DNA of 64,000 bases, from contig NZ_FRAA01000005.1 of the NCBI RefSeq assembly GCF_900142205.1, forward strand, positions 1-64,000. The letters are read 5' to 3'. The translations under genes and the position numbers were made by a program. Numbering within the stretch: the stretch's first letter is position 1; each line of letters begins with the position of its first letter. This DNA comes from Reichenbachiella agariperforans. Its GTDB lineage: Bacteria > Bacteroidota > Bacteroidia > Cytophagales > Cyclobacteriaceae. Under the pieces are notes generated by a model. It searched no databases. It was not told the origin of the DNA and saw only the letters and a program-made list of their open reading frames with translations. This document shows, in pieces, positions 43,805-51,523 of this stretch.

Positions 43805-44764
43805 TTAGCAACTCGGACCGCTCAGAACGACGACTTTCTCGTCATCAGAGACATTAGTAATATTAGCTATCACTTTAAGTACCTCTAGTATTTCAGACAT
43901 GGTCTTCCCTTCAAATTTAGAAGTGATCAGACAACTATCAATCCCTGATTGTAGCTGAATCTCAACACCATAATGCTTGGTCAGCACCTGCGCTACTTCA
44001 CGCAGTGGTGTACTTTGAAAATTCAACTCACCTAATCTCCATACAAGTGTTTTAGTGTCTATGTGCTCAAAAGACTCCAATTTAGCATCAACGATCGTCG
44101 CACTATTATTCTTCTCTAAAACAACCTTATCATTCGATTTCCTTCCTTTAAAAGAGACGCTACCAGACAAGACATTGACTTGACTATAAGTTTGTTTAGC
44201 GATCAAATCAAAAGAAGTACCTAATACCTCCGTCACTGAAGATCTGCCAATAATTTTGAAAGGATGATCCTCGTCACGCTTCACTTCAAAGAAGGCCTGT
44301 CCATCCAGATACACCTTTCTTTCACTACCGTCAAAGGCTTCAGGATACTTTAGCGTAGAGTTTTCATTGAGTGTAATGCTCGTACTGTCACTTAGGATCA
44401 CACTGAGAACCTCTCCTTCCCTAGTATTAACGGCCACCAAGTCAGGACTAGAAAAGTAAGAAATCGAAAAGAATACAAGACCTACGGTCACAGCTATAGC
44501 TGCGGCAATTTTATAAAAGACATTACCAGAATTAAGCGCAATGGAATGCTTCGCTATCTTCTTCTCTACTTTTAGCCAAGCCATCTCCACATTAGGGCAG
44601 AAACTACTTGTATCCAGCTCCGACAGCTCATACAACTTACGATGCTGAGCCAATAGTTTAGCGTTCTGTTCCGATGCATTCGCCCAGTTCTTTATTTCCT
44701 GACGCTCATCTTCGGACAGTTTCCCGCTGAGATAACCTTGAATTTTTTCTTCTAAATTTTGCAT
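43805..44764 (-). CDS. FecR-family anti-sigma factor
   Basis: 319 residues. The N-terminal 85 residues are cytoplasmic and contain the sigma-binding part (LSEDERQEIKNWANASEQNA). One transmembrane helix follows (IAAAIAVTVGLVFFSISYF, about 86-104). The FecR domain is at about 112-205 (VNTREGEVLSVILSDSTSIT) and a DUF4974 domain at about 245-319 (GELNFQSTPLREVAQVLTKH). It passes the ligand-bound signal of the STN-bearing receptor to the sigma factor coded 66 bases upstream on the same strand. Confidence 0.93.
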   Translation of the reverse strand: MQNLEEKIQGYLSGKLSEDERQEIKNWANASEQNAKLLAQHRKLYELSELDTSSFCPNVEMAWLKVEKKIAKHSIALNSGNVFYKIAAAIAVTVGLVFFSISYFSSPDLVAVNTREGEVLSVILSDSTSITLNENSTLKYPEAFDGSERKVYLDGQAFFEVKRDEDHPFKIIGRSSVTEVLGTSFDLIAKQTYSQVNVLSGSVSFKGRKSNDKVVLEKNNSATIVDAKLESFEHIDTKTLVWRLGELNFQSTPLREVAQVLTKHYGVEIQLQSGIDSCLITSKFEGKTMSEILEVLKVIANITNVSDDEKVVVLSGPSC

Positions 44765-44830
44765 TCCAGTATTTCTTTCAATTATAGGTCAACAAGAATG
44801 TAAGCTCCCCCTATTCAAGGCTCGTGTTTT

Positions 44831-45415
44831 TTACAGAAATTGAATTAAAATCAAAACCATGATTTTGTCCCATATCGGATTGAGTTGTTCACGCAGTTTA
44901 CGAAGGGCATGACCTATCTGATTTTCGACAGTTTTGACTGATAAATCGAGTTCTTCCGCAATCTCTTTATAGGTCATCCCAGCATTTCTACTCAAGTTGA
45001 ATATAGTCTGGCATTTAGGAGGTAGTGTATCAATAGCTTGCTGAACGTAGACCCTAAGTTCATCCATGACCCAGGCCTCCTCTCTATTCTCTGCTACGTC
45101 ACTGAGGTCTACCACGCCTTCCACATCTACCTTACGTAGTTCTTTAGGCATCTGTAACTTCAGGTAATTGAAGGATCGGTTACGTACTGCAGTATATAGA
45201 TATGCCTTGACCGAAGTATTGACAGACAGCGTATGACGCCTCTCCCATATATTGATAAATACCTCTTGTACGAGCTCCTCTGCGGCAAATTCATCTCGGA
45301 CATACTTGAGGCAAAAACGAGACAACTCTGTATAGTAGTTACGAAACACCTGCTCGAATGCTGCACGATCATCATTGCCTATTTTGGCCAGTATATCTTC
45401 TTCTGTTAATTGCAC
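44831..45415 (-). CDS. FecI-like ECF sigma factor of the Bacteroidota expansion type
   Basis: 194 residues from a GTG start; the frame begins MQLTEEDILAKIGNDDRAAF, the normal beginning for the family. Region 2 is at about 25-95 (YYTELSRFCLKYVRDEFAAE, then ELVQEVFINIWERR) and region 4 at about 125-180 (LPPKCQTIFNLSRNAGMTYK, with LDLSVKTVENQIGHALRKLR). It directs transcription of the receptor operon after release by FecR. The upstream gap of 47 bases to the ABC permease gene may contain its promoter. Confidence 0.93.
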   Translation of the reverse strand: MQLTEEDILAKIGNDDRAAFEQVFRNYYTELSRFCLKYVRDEFAAEELVQEVFINIWERRHTLSVNTSVKAYLYTAVRNRSFNYLKLQMPKELRKVDVEGVVDLSDVAENREEAWVMDELRVYVQQAIDTLPPKCQTIFNLSRNAGMTYKEIAEELDLSVKTVENQIGHALRKLREQLNPIWDKIMVLILIQFL

Positions 45416-45462
45416 TTAGATACTATCGTATGATTTATGTTTTAGTTTCCTTTTCGATGAAA

Positions 45463-46680
45463 TTAATCAAATTTCAAAGCGGTCACTGGTTTTACCCGAG
45501 TAATCACGGCTAAAGGTATTCTCAAAGCCAACAACACGACGAAGAATGTCAATACATTCAGTAGCAACAACGCTTTGAAATCCCAAAATATCGGCACAAA
45601 ATGCATGTAATAACTCACAGGGTCTAATGGGATCAAATGAAACTGATCTTGCAAAAAGGCCAACAAAAGCGCGATAGCATTGCCAAGTGACATTCCTTTG
45701 ATAACCAGAAGCATCCCATTGTACATGAATATCTTCTTGATCTGTCGCTTACCAGCACCTAGTGCTTGAAAAACACCTATCATGTACGTTCTTTCCATAA
45801 TTAAAATCAATAAAATCGAGATCATATTGAAACAAGCAACAATCAAAATCAATATCAGAAAAACCGATACGTTTTGATTCAGAAGATCAAGCCAATCGAA
45901 AATCTGGGCATACTTATCACGAACTTTATCTACATATAGATGTGCATCCACATTTTCAAAAAGGGTGTTTTCGGCTATTTCCAAATCATAACCATCCTTA
46001 ACAAAAACTTCGACCCCTCCCACCAAAGTATCCGGCCAATTGTTTAGACGTTGAACCATACCTATGTCCCCCAGAACCATAGTCTTATCGATCTCCTCTA
46101 AACCAGTCTCATACAGCCCTACGATCTGTACCCTCCTAAATTTCGGTGGATTCTGGACGAAATAGATCGTCGCATCATCCCCTACTTCTAGTTTGAGTTT
46201 TCTAGCGATTCGCGCACTCAGTACTACCTCTTTGGAGTATTCAGAATCAGAATAAGCTATAAATCGACCTTCTGTCATATTCTCCTGAAAGCGCAGCGTA
46301 TCAAAATCACGACTTACTCCTCTCAGTAGAACCCCCTCTACCTCTTCCTCCGTGCGAAGCATGCCTGCTTTATGGGCAAACGACTGTATATGATCAATAA
46401 ATTCATACTGTTCTAAATCATTGAAAAAGTGAGCTCCAGTACTGATGTGATGATCTCCCAGCGCACTACCTAGCGTATATTTCGTAATCTCCAGATGCCC
46501 TTTGAAATTGTATATTTTATCTTTGACAGTCTGTTGAAAGCCTCCCAAAATAAAATAAGCTAATATCATAGCCGATAGTCCCAGAGCAATGCTAACCACG
46601 GCCAATTTGGAGATAATTTTGGTAAAAGATGAGTGAACATCTTTAGAAATACGATGAGATATAAAATATGGGAAATTCAA
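45463..46680 (-). CDS. FtsX-like ABC transporter permease (LolC/LolE-type)
   Basis: 405 residues from a TTG; MNFPYFISHRIS is the normal beginning for this family. Four transmembrane helices: one near the N-terminus (VVSIALGLSAMILAYFILGG, about 28-47) and three at the end (about 275-298, 322-345, 372-395), with a large periplasmic MacB-like domain between. VKPVTALKFD at the C-terminus is typical. Such permeases form lipoprotein-release (Lol) or similar complexes with a separate ATPase, which is not coded next to it. It is divergent from NamZ. Confidence 0.88.
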   Translation of the reverse strand: MNFPYFISHRISKDVHSSFTKIISKLAVVSIALGLSAMILAYFILGGFQQTVKDKIYNFKGHLEITKYTLGSALGDHHISTGAHFFNDLEQYEFIDHIQSFAHKAGMLRTEEEVEGVLLRGVSRDFDTLRFQENMTEGRFIAYSDSEYSKEVVLSARIARKLKLEVGDDATIYFVQNPPKFRRVQIVGLYETGLEEIDKTMVLGDIGMVQRLNNWPDTLVGGVEVFVKDGYDLEIAENTLFENVDAHLYVDKVRDKYAQIFDWLDLLNQNVSVFLILILIVACFNMISILLILIMERTYMIGVFQALGAGKRQIKKIFMYNGMLLVIKGMSLGNAIALLLAFLQDQFHLIPLDPVSYYMHFVPIFWDFKALLLLNVLTFFVVLLALRIPLAVITRVKPVTALKFD

Positions 46681-46733
46681 ACTTCTAAAATCTTGCTACA
46701 TTCGTGTGGTGGCGTAAAATAAACCAAAATTCG

Positions 46734-47924
46734 ATGAACAGAGATCACAATATTAAGAAATACTTGCTCGTAACTTTTCTATTACTTTTAGGGCTCAAAC
46801 TGAGCGCTTGCACTCCTCCACCCGAGCAGTCTCGCCCAGTCATAACAGGTGCGGAACAATTGCATCGGTACCTCCCGCTATTACAAGGCAAAAAGATAGG
46901 ACTCCTCGTGAATCACACTTCTTATATAGGTGATACGCACTTACTGGACACACTACTAAGTCATGGGATTCAGGTTCAGACAATTTTTGCGCCTGAGCAC
47001 GGGTTTAGAGGTGATCTCGCCAATGGCGAAACAGTCTCCGATGGCAGAGATGAAAAAACTGGGTTACCTGTTATTTCCCTCTATGGGAAAAACAAAAAAC
47101 CTAGTAAAGACCATCTGGCCGATTTAGATCTAGTCATATACGACATCCAAGATGTAGGAGCTCGCTTCTATACTTATATCAGCAGTATGCATTATATGAT
47201 GGAGGCATGTGCTGATTCGGGATTAGAATTCCTCATTTTGGATCGTCCTAATCCTAATGGTCACTATGTAGATGGGCCTGTTTTGGATATGGACTACCAG
47301 TCATTTGTGGGGATGCACCCTATACCTATAGTATATGGAATGACTGCTGGAGAACTAGCACAGATGATCGTCGGTGAAGCGTGGCTCGAAACGGCTTCTG
47401 ACCTAAAACTCACGATAATCCCTATCGAAAATTGGGATCATCAACAGGTTTACCCTCTGCCTATCGCACCATCCCCTAATCTACCTAACGACCAATCTAT
47501 CAACCTGTACCCTAGTCTCTGTCTATTTGAGGGAACAAAAATCAGTGTAGGTAGAGGTACCCACTTCCCATTTCAAGTGATAGGCTATCCTGGAGACTCT
47601 AGTCTATTGGGTAATTTTTCCTTTCGCCCCGTGAGTATGCCTGGCTACTCCAAACACCCAAAACATGAGAAGAAAACCTGCTACGGCACTGATCTACGCT
47701 CAACCAAACCACTCAGTGCTATCAATTTAGAATACATCATCGAACTCTACCACAAGACACCAGAGGAGTTTTTCAACTCCTTCTTCAACAAACTCGCAGG
47801 CAATAGTCGACTTCAAGAACAAATCCTAAATGGACGATCTGCTCAAGAAATCAAAGACAGTTGGGAGCCTAAGCTTGGGAACTTTAAAAAGGATAGAAAA
47901 AAATATCTGTTATATCAGGACTAG
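46734..47924 (+). CDS. namZ: DUF1343 lipoprotein, NamZ-like exo-beta-N-acetylmuramidase
   Basis: 396 residues from the ATG at 46734; the longer frame (46704) has no signal logic. The lipoprotein signal KYLLVTFLLLLGLKLSAC carries the anchoring Cys. The DUF1343 fold has the conserved stretches KKIGLLVNHTSYIG, TIFAPEHGFRGDLANGE, VIYDIQDVGARFYTYISSMH and LDRPNPNGHYVDGPVLD. Family enzymes remove terminal N-acetylmuramic acid from peptidoglycan fragments for recycling. Its surface or periplasmic place fits. It converges with the rhodanese gene, overlapping by 4 bases (CTAG). Confidence 0.88.
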   Translation: MNRDHNIKKYLLVTFLLLLGLKLSACTPPPEQSRPVITGAEQLHRYLPLLQGKKIGLLVNHTSYIGDTHLLDTLLSHGIQVQTIFAPEHGFRGDLANGETVSDGRDEKTGLPVISLYGKNKKPSKDHLADLDLVIYDIQDVGARFYTYISSMHYMMEACADSGLEFLILDRPNPNGHYVDGPVLDMDYQSFVGMHPIPIVYGMTAGELAQMIVGEAWLETASDLKLTIIPIENWDHQQVYPLPIAPSPNLPNDQSINLYPSLCLFEGTKISVGRGTHFPFQVIGYPGDSSLLGNFSFRPVSMPGYSKHPKHEKKTCYGTDLRSTKPLSAINLEYIIELYHKTPEEFFNSFFNKLAGNSRLQEQILNGRSAQEIKDSWEPKLGNFKKDRKKYLLYQD

Positions 47925-48304
47925 GGAGTCACTACGGGTAAGCCCTCAGTGATCCAATCGGATATTCCGCCATCAAGATCATAGACTTTTTGGAAGCCAT
48001 TTTCCTTCATCAACTTAGCGGTACGACCACTTCGCCCTCCACTACGACAGTAGATGTAGTAGGTCTTAGACTTATCTAACGCTAAGAGGTCATTGTTAAA
48101 GCTAGGTTGATGAAAATCTAACTGAACAGCTCCATCTAGGGCTCCATTCGCCATTTCTTCAGTGGTTCGAAGATCCAAAAGCACAGCGTCTTCATCGTCT
48201 TGGTAGGATTGATGAAAATCGTTGGCCGAAACCAGTTCTACTTTTTGAGAACTACAAGAACAAAAAATTACACTCACTACGAGCATTAGTAAGGTTGATT
48301 TCAT
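47921..48304 (-). CDS. Rhodanese-domain lipoprotein
   Basis: 127 residues. The signal LLMLVVSVIFCSCSS has a Cys anchor, so the domain is in the periplasm or on the membrane. A single rhodanese domain follows with the active-site loop YIYCRSGGRSGRTAKLM, where Cys carries the sulfur, and the N-terminal VLLDLRTTEEMANGAL. Rhodaneses transfer sulfur from thiosulfate or persulfide; the substrate here is unknown. Single-domain members are often just persulfide carriers. The stop overlaps that of the NamZ gene. Confidence 0.9.
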   Translation of the reverse strand: MKSTLLMLVVSVIFCSCSSQKVELVSANDFHQSYQDDEDAVLLDLRTTEEMANGALDGAVQLDFHQPSFNNDLLALDKSKTYYIYCRSGGRSGRTAKLMKENGFQKVYDLDGGISDWITEGLPVVTP

Positions 48305-48469
48305 AACAATGCTTTAAAGTTAGGTGTCCAAAATTAAGTAATTTTATTTTAGAACAAAACGAAGAATACTTTTCACTTATTTTAGTTATGTCATTTTAAT
48401 TCATTCTCGAACAATGAGCCATTGATTTTTACTAATTTCGCCTATTCACTATCTAATATTATCATTTCC

Positions 48470-49081
48470 ATGAAAAATCTCATTTTAATTCTTTTAGCCA
48501 TTTCAGGGCTTTTATACGGATGTTATTATGATGATGTGACTACTGCCGACCAGCTGGATGTAGTAGCGACCAGTTATAATTTAGAAGCTATCGAATCTGG
48601 AAATTTCATCACTTATTCTATCCCAGACTCTATTCTTCATCATGATGCAAACAATGATTCTGATCATCAGTTTGATCAAATTATTCTTGACGAGATCAAA
48701 CAAAACCTAGATGACTATGGCTATACAGAAGTAAACCCTAGTCTCACTACCCCGGACCTCATCGTTCTACCCGAGGTACTGACCAACGAGCAGTACGAAT
48801 GGGGTGGTTGTTGGGACTGTTGGTACTGGTGGGATCCATGGTACCCTGGTTGGGGATGGGGGTATTACCCTCCAACACCTGGATATGTCTATTCGTACGA
48901 GACGGGATCTATCATCATCACCATTATTGATCAAAATGCTATACAAGAGCAAGATGAAAACTCAAAGGCACTATGGGTCTCCGTTATCAACGGGGTGCTT
49001 CGCCAAAATTTGACTAAAGCCCGCATCAATGAGTTAATCGATCAAGCCTTTGTCCAATCTCCATATTTAGACCAGAATTAA
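48470..49081 (+). CDS. DUF4136-like lipoprotein with Trp/Gly-rich insert
   Basis: 203 residues from the ATG at 48470, giving a lipoprotein signal (LILILLAISGLLYGC). The mature part has a DUF4136-like layout: DVVATSYNLEAIES at the start and a helical C-terminus. In the middle a very Trp/Gly/Tyr/Pro-rich insert (CWDCWYWWDPWYPGWGWGYY, about 125-144) is inserted, a feature seen in some Bacteroidota members. The next gene starts 1 base later, and the two are likely co-translated. Function unknown. Confidence 0.7.
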   Translation: MKNLILILLAISGLLYGCYYDDVTTADQLDVVATSYNLEAIESGNFITYSIPDSILHHDANNDSDHQFDQIILDEIKQNLDDYGYTEVNPSLTTPDLIVLPEVLTNEQYEWGGCWDCWYWWDPWYPGWGWGYYPPTPGYVYSYETGSIIITIIDQNAIQEQDENSKALWVSVINGVLRQNLTKARINELIDQAFVQSPYLDQN

Positions 49082-49082
49082 G

Positions 49083-49679
49083 ATGAAACTAAAATCAATC
49101 ATATTAGCGCTAGTCCTCATAACTAGCTTCAACGTTGCGCGATCACAAGAATCCCTGTTCATAGCCAACTGGTCTATAGCGATACCTGTGGCCGAATTAG
49201 TAGACTACACAGATCAGCCTAGCTTCGGTGGATTCAACATTGGTGGCCGAAAATTCATCTATGATTTTGTCTCATTCGGGGGCTATGCGGGATGGCAATT
49301 GTACCATGACAAATCCACTGGACTACACGCTGTCAAAGACGGTCTAGATATATGGGGTAGAAAAATTCGACATCTCAACATCTATCCAATCATGGCCAAC
49401 GTCCATATATACGGTGGTCAAGACGGAGGAGTCAGACCTTATTTTGGTATCAACACAGGGGTATCGATCGTCAATGAAAACATACAAATAGGTCTCTGGG
49501 AAGTATCCGAAACCACTGGAAACTACACCCTATCTCCCGAAATCGGTGTTTACATCCCAGTGGGTTTGAGAGGTGGTGGACTAAACCTCAGCGCAAGATA
49601 TGATCAAGCCTTTCAGTCTTCAAATGATTACCAAATTCAGTCATTTATCATCAACATTGGTTACGGTGTAGGGTATTAA
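49083..49679 (+). CDS. Outer-membrane beta-barrel protein, unknown function
   Basis: 198 residues. A signal peptide ends near SFNVARSQ. The mature part has alternating hydrophobic and polar residues with many Gly and aromatics, for example GGFNIGGRKFIYDFVSFGGY, SLFIANWSIAIPVAEL and SFIINIGYGVGY at the C-terminus, a typical small barrel ending in an aromatic residue. It begins 1 base after the DUF4136-like gene, so the two are in one transcript, and the lipoprotein could be its partner. Confidence 0.7.
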   Translation: MKLKSIILALVLITSFNVARSQESLFIANWSIAIPVAELVDYTDQPSFGGFNIGGRKFIYDFVSFGGYAGWQLYHDKSTGLHAVKDGLDIWGRKIRHLNIYPIMANVHIYGGQDGGVRPYFGINTGVSIVNENIQIGLWEVSETTGNYTLSPEIGVYIPVGLRGGGLNLSARYDQAFQSSNDYQIQSFIINIGYGVGY

Positions 49680-49770
49680 TCTTTAGATCTACTTTTTTTA
49701 TCTTTCATAATCTTAATCTATTTCGTAAAAGCTGCGTAAGTAGGTTAAGATTATTTTTTTACCCCTTTCT

Positions 49771-51504
49771 ATGAGTCAAAAAACTACACTCGGTCAAGTA
49801 TTCAAGACCATCATCCTACCCAGAAAAAAACTTCTTCTCATCGGTTTAGTATTGATTATCGTCAGTAGACTGGCGAGTTTAATTCTACCGGGCTCTAGCC
49901 AGTACCTGATGGATGATGTGATCGCCAAAGGTGACTATGAAATGCTCAAAGTCCTCGTAGCAGTCGTAGGCGGTGCTATCGTAGTACAGGCCATCACCAG
50001 TTATGCGCTGACTCGCCTACTCAGTGTAGAGGCACAACACTTGATCGCCCAACTCAGAGTCAAGGTGCAAAAGAAAATCATTCAGCTCCCGATCAACTTC
50101 TTCGATAACAATAAGAGTGGTGCACTGGTCTCTCGTATCATGAGTGATGTAGAAGGCGTCCGAAACCTTGTCGGAACGGGCTTAGTACAACTCTTTGGCG
50201 GTATTCTCACTGCCATCATTTCCCTAGGGCTGCTCATCCGAATCAGTCCGATGATGACGCTATATGTACTGATACCCGTGGGAATCTTTGGTTTTATCTC
50301 CATGAAAGCCTTTAGTTACATTCGTCCGATATTTAGAACCCGAGGCAAAATCAATGCGGAAGTAACCGGCAGACTCACCGAAACACTAAATGGCATTCGT
50401 GTCATCAAAGGCTTCAATGCCGAAGAACAAGAAATCAAAACCTTCGAAGCAGGTACGATGAAGCTCTATGACAATGTCAAGAAAAGCCTCACCTCTACTG
50501 CCATCGTTACCAGTTCGGCTACTTTCCTGCTCGGAATCGCCTCTACAGGTATCATGGGTATAGGAGGATACATGATCATTCATGATGACTTGACGATTGG
50601 CGAATTCCTGTCTTTTACCCTCTACCTAGGGTTTATGATCGCACCCATCGTGCAGATGAGTAACATCGGCAGTCAACTCACAGAAGCCTTTGCAGGTCTG
50701 GATCGAACTGAGGAGATCATGACCATGGATAGCGAAGATGAAATCAGCGAACGAGACATTATCCTAGATCAGGTATCTGGTGATATCAAATTCGATCAAG
50801 TCTCTTTTGCCTATGAAGAAGGCAAGAATGTCATCAAAGAAGTATCCTTCGAGGCGCCGAAAGGCAGTGTTACTGCGCTAGTAGGCACATCAGGGTCTGG
50901 TAAGTCTACGATCGCTGGATTAGTAGCTTCTTTTATTTCCCCTGCATCTGGGCAAGTGATGATCGATGGGAAAGATCTATCAAAAGTCACACTCCAGAGC
51001 TATAGAATGAATCTGGGTGTAGTATTACAAGATGATTTCCTATTCGAGGGTACAATTCGAGAAAACATCCTCTTTCCTCGTCCCGACTCTAGCGAATCAG
51101 ACCTCATCAACGCAGTGAATGCTGCGCATGTGAGAGAGTTCACGGATCGGTTCGAAGATGGATTAGATACTGTAATCGGCGAACGTGGCGTCAAGCTATC
51201 AGGAGGCCAGAGACAAAGAATCGCTATCGCAAGAGCGATTTTGGCTGATCCCAAAATACTGATCCTAGACGAGGCAACTTCCAACCTAGACACGGAAAGT
51301 GAATCTTACATTCAAGAAAGTCTCAAATCACTGATGAAAGGACGGACAACCTTTGTAATCGCACATAGGCTCAGTACTATCAAACAGGCAGATCAGATAC
51401 TCGTCATCGAGGGTGGACAAATAGAAGAATCTGGGACACACGACCAACTAATCCAAAAAGAAGGACGCTACTACGAACTCTACACCTATCAGGCTAGAAT
51501 CTAA
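49771..51504 (+). CDS. ABC transporter, fused permease and ATPase
   Basis: 577 residues, a half-transporter that should work as a homodimer. Six transmembrane helices at about 20-300 (LLLIGLVLIIVSRLASLILP is the first), then the ATPase domain: Walker A ALVGTSGSGKSTIAGL (about 370), signature VKLSGGQRQRIAIARAI (about 475), Walker B ILILDEATSNLD (about 500) and H-loop FVIAHRLSTI. This is the exporter type IV fold of lipid, peptide or drug pumps (MsbA-like). No substrate can be deduced. It converges with the M1 peptidase gene. Confidence 0.9.
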   Translation: MSQKTTLGQVFKTIILPRKKLLLIGLVLIIVSRLASLILPGSSQYLMDDVIAKGDYEMLKVLVAVVGGAIVVQAITSYALTRLLSVEAQHLIAQLRVKVQKKIIQLPINFFDNNKSGALVSRIMSDVEGVRNLVGTGLVQLFGGILTAIISLGLLIRISPMMTLYVLIPVGIFGFISMKAFSYIRPIFRTRGKINAEVTGRLTETLNGIRVIKGFNAEEQEIKTFEAGTMKLYDNVKKSLTSTAIVTSSATFLLGIASTGIMGIGGYMIIHDDLTIGEFLSFTLYLGFMIAPIVQMSNIGSQLTEAFAGLDRTEEIMTMDSEDEISERDIILDQVSGDIKFDQVSFAYEEGKNVIKEVSFEAPKGSVTALVGTSGSGKSTIAGLVASFISPASGQVMIDGKDLSKVTLQSYRMNLGVVLQDDFLFEGTIRENILFPRPDSSESDLINAVNAAHVREFTDRFEDGLDTVIGERGVKLSGGQRQRIAIARAILADPKILILDEATSNLDTESESYIQESLKSLMKGRTTFVIAHRLSTIKQADQILVIEGGQIEESGTHDQLIQKEGRYYELYTYQARI

Positions 51505-51523
51505 TTCGATATACTCCGTCTAA

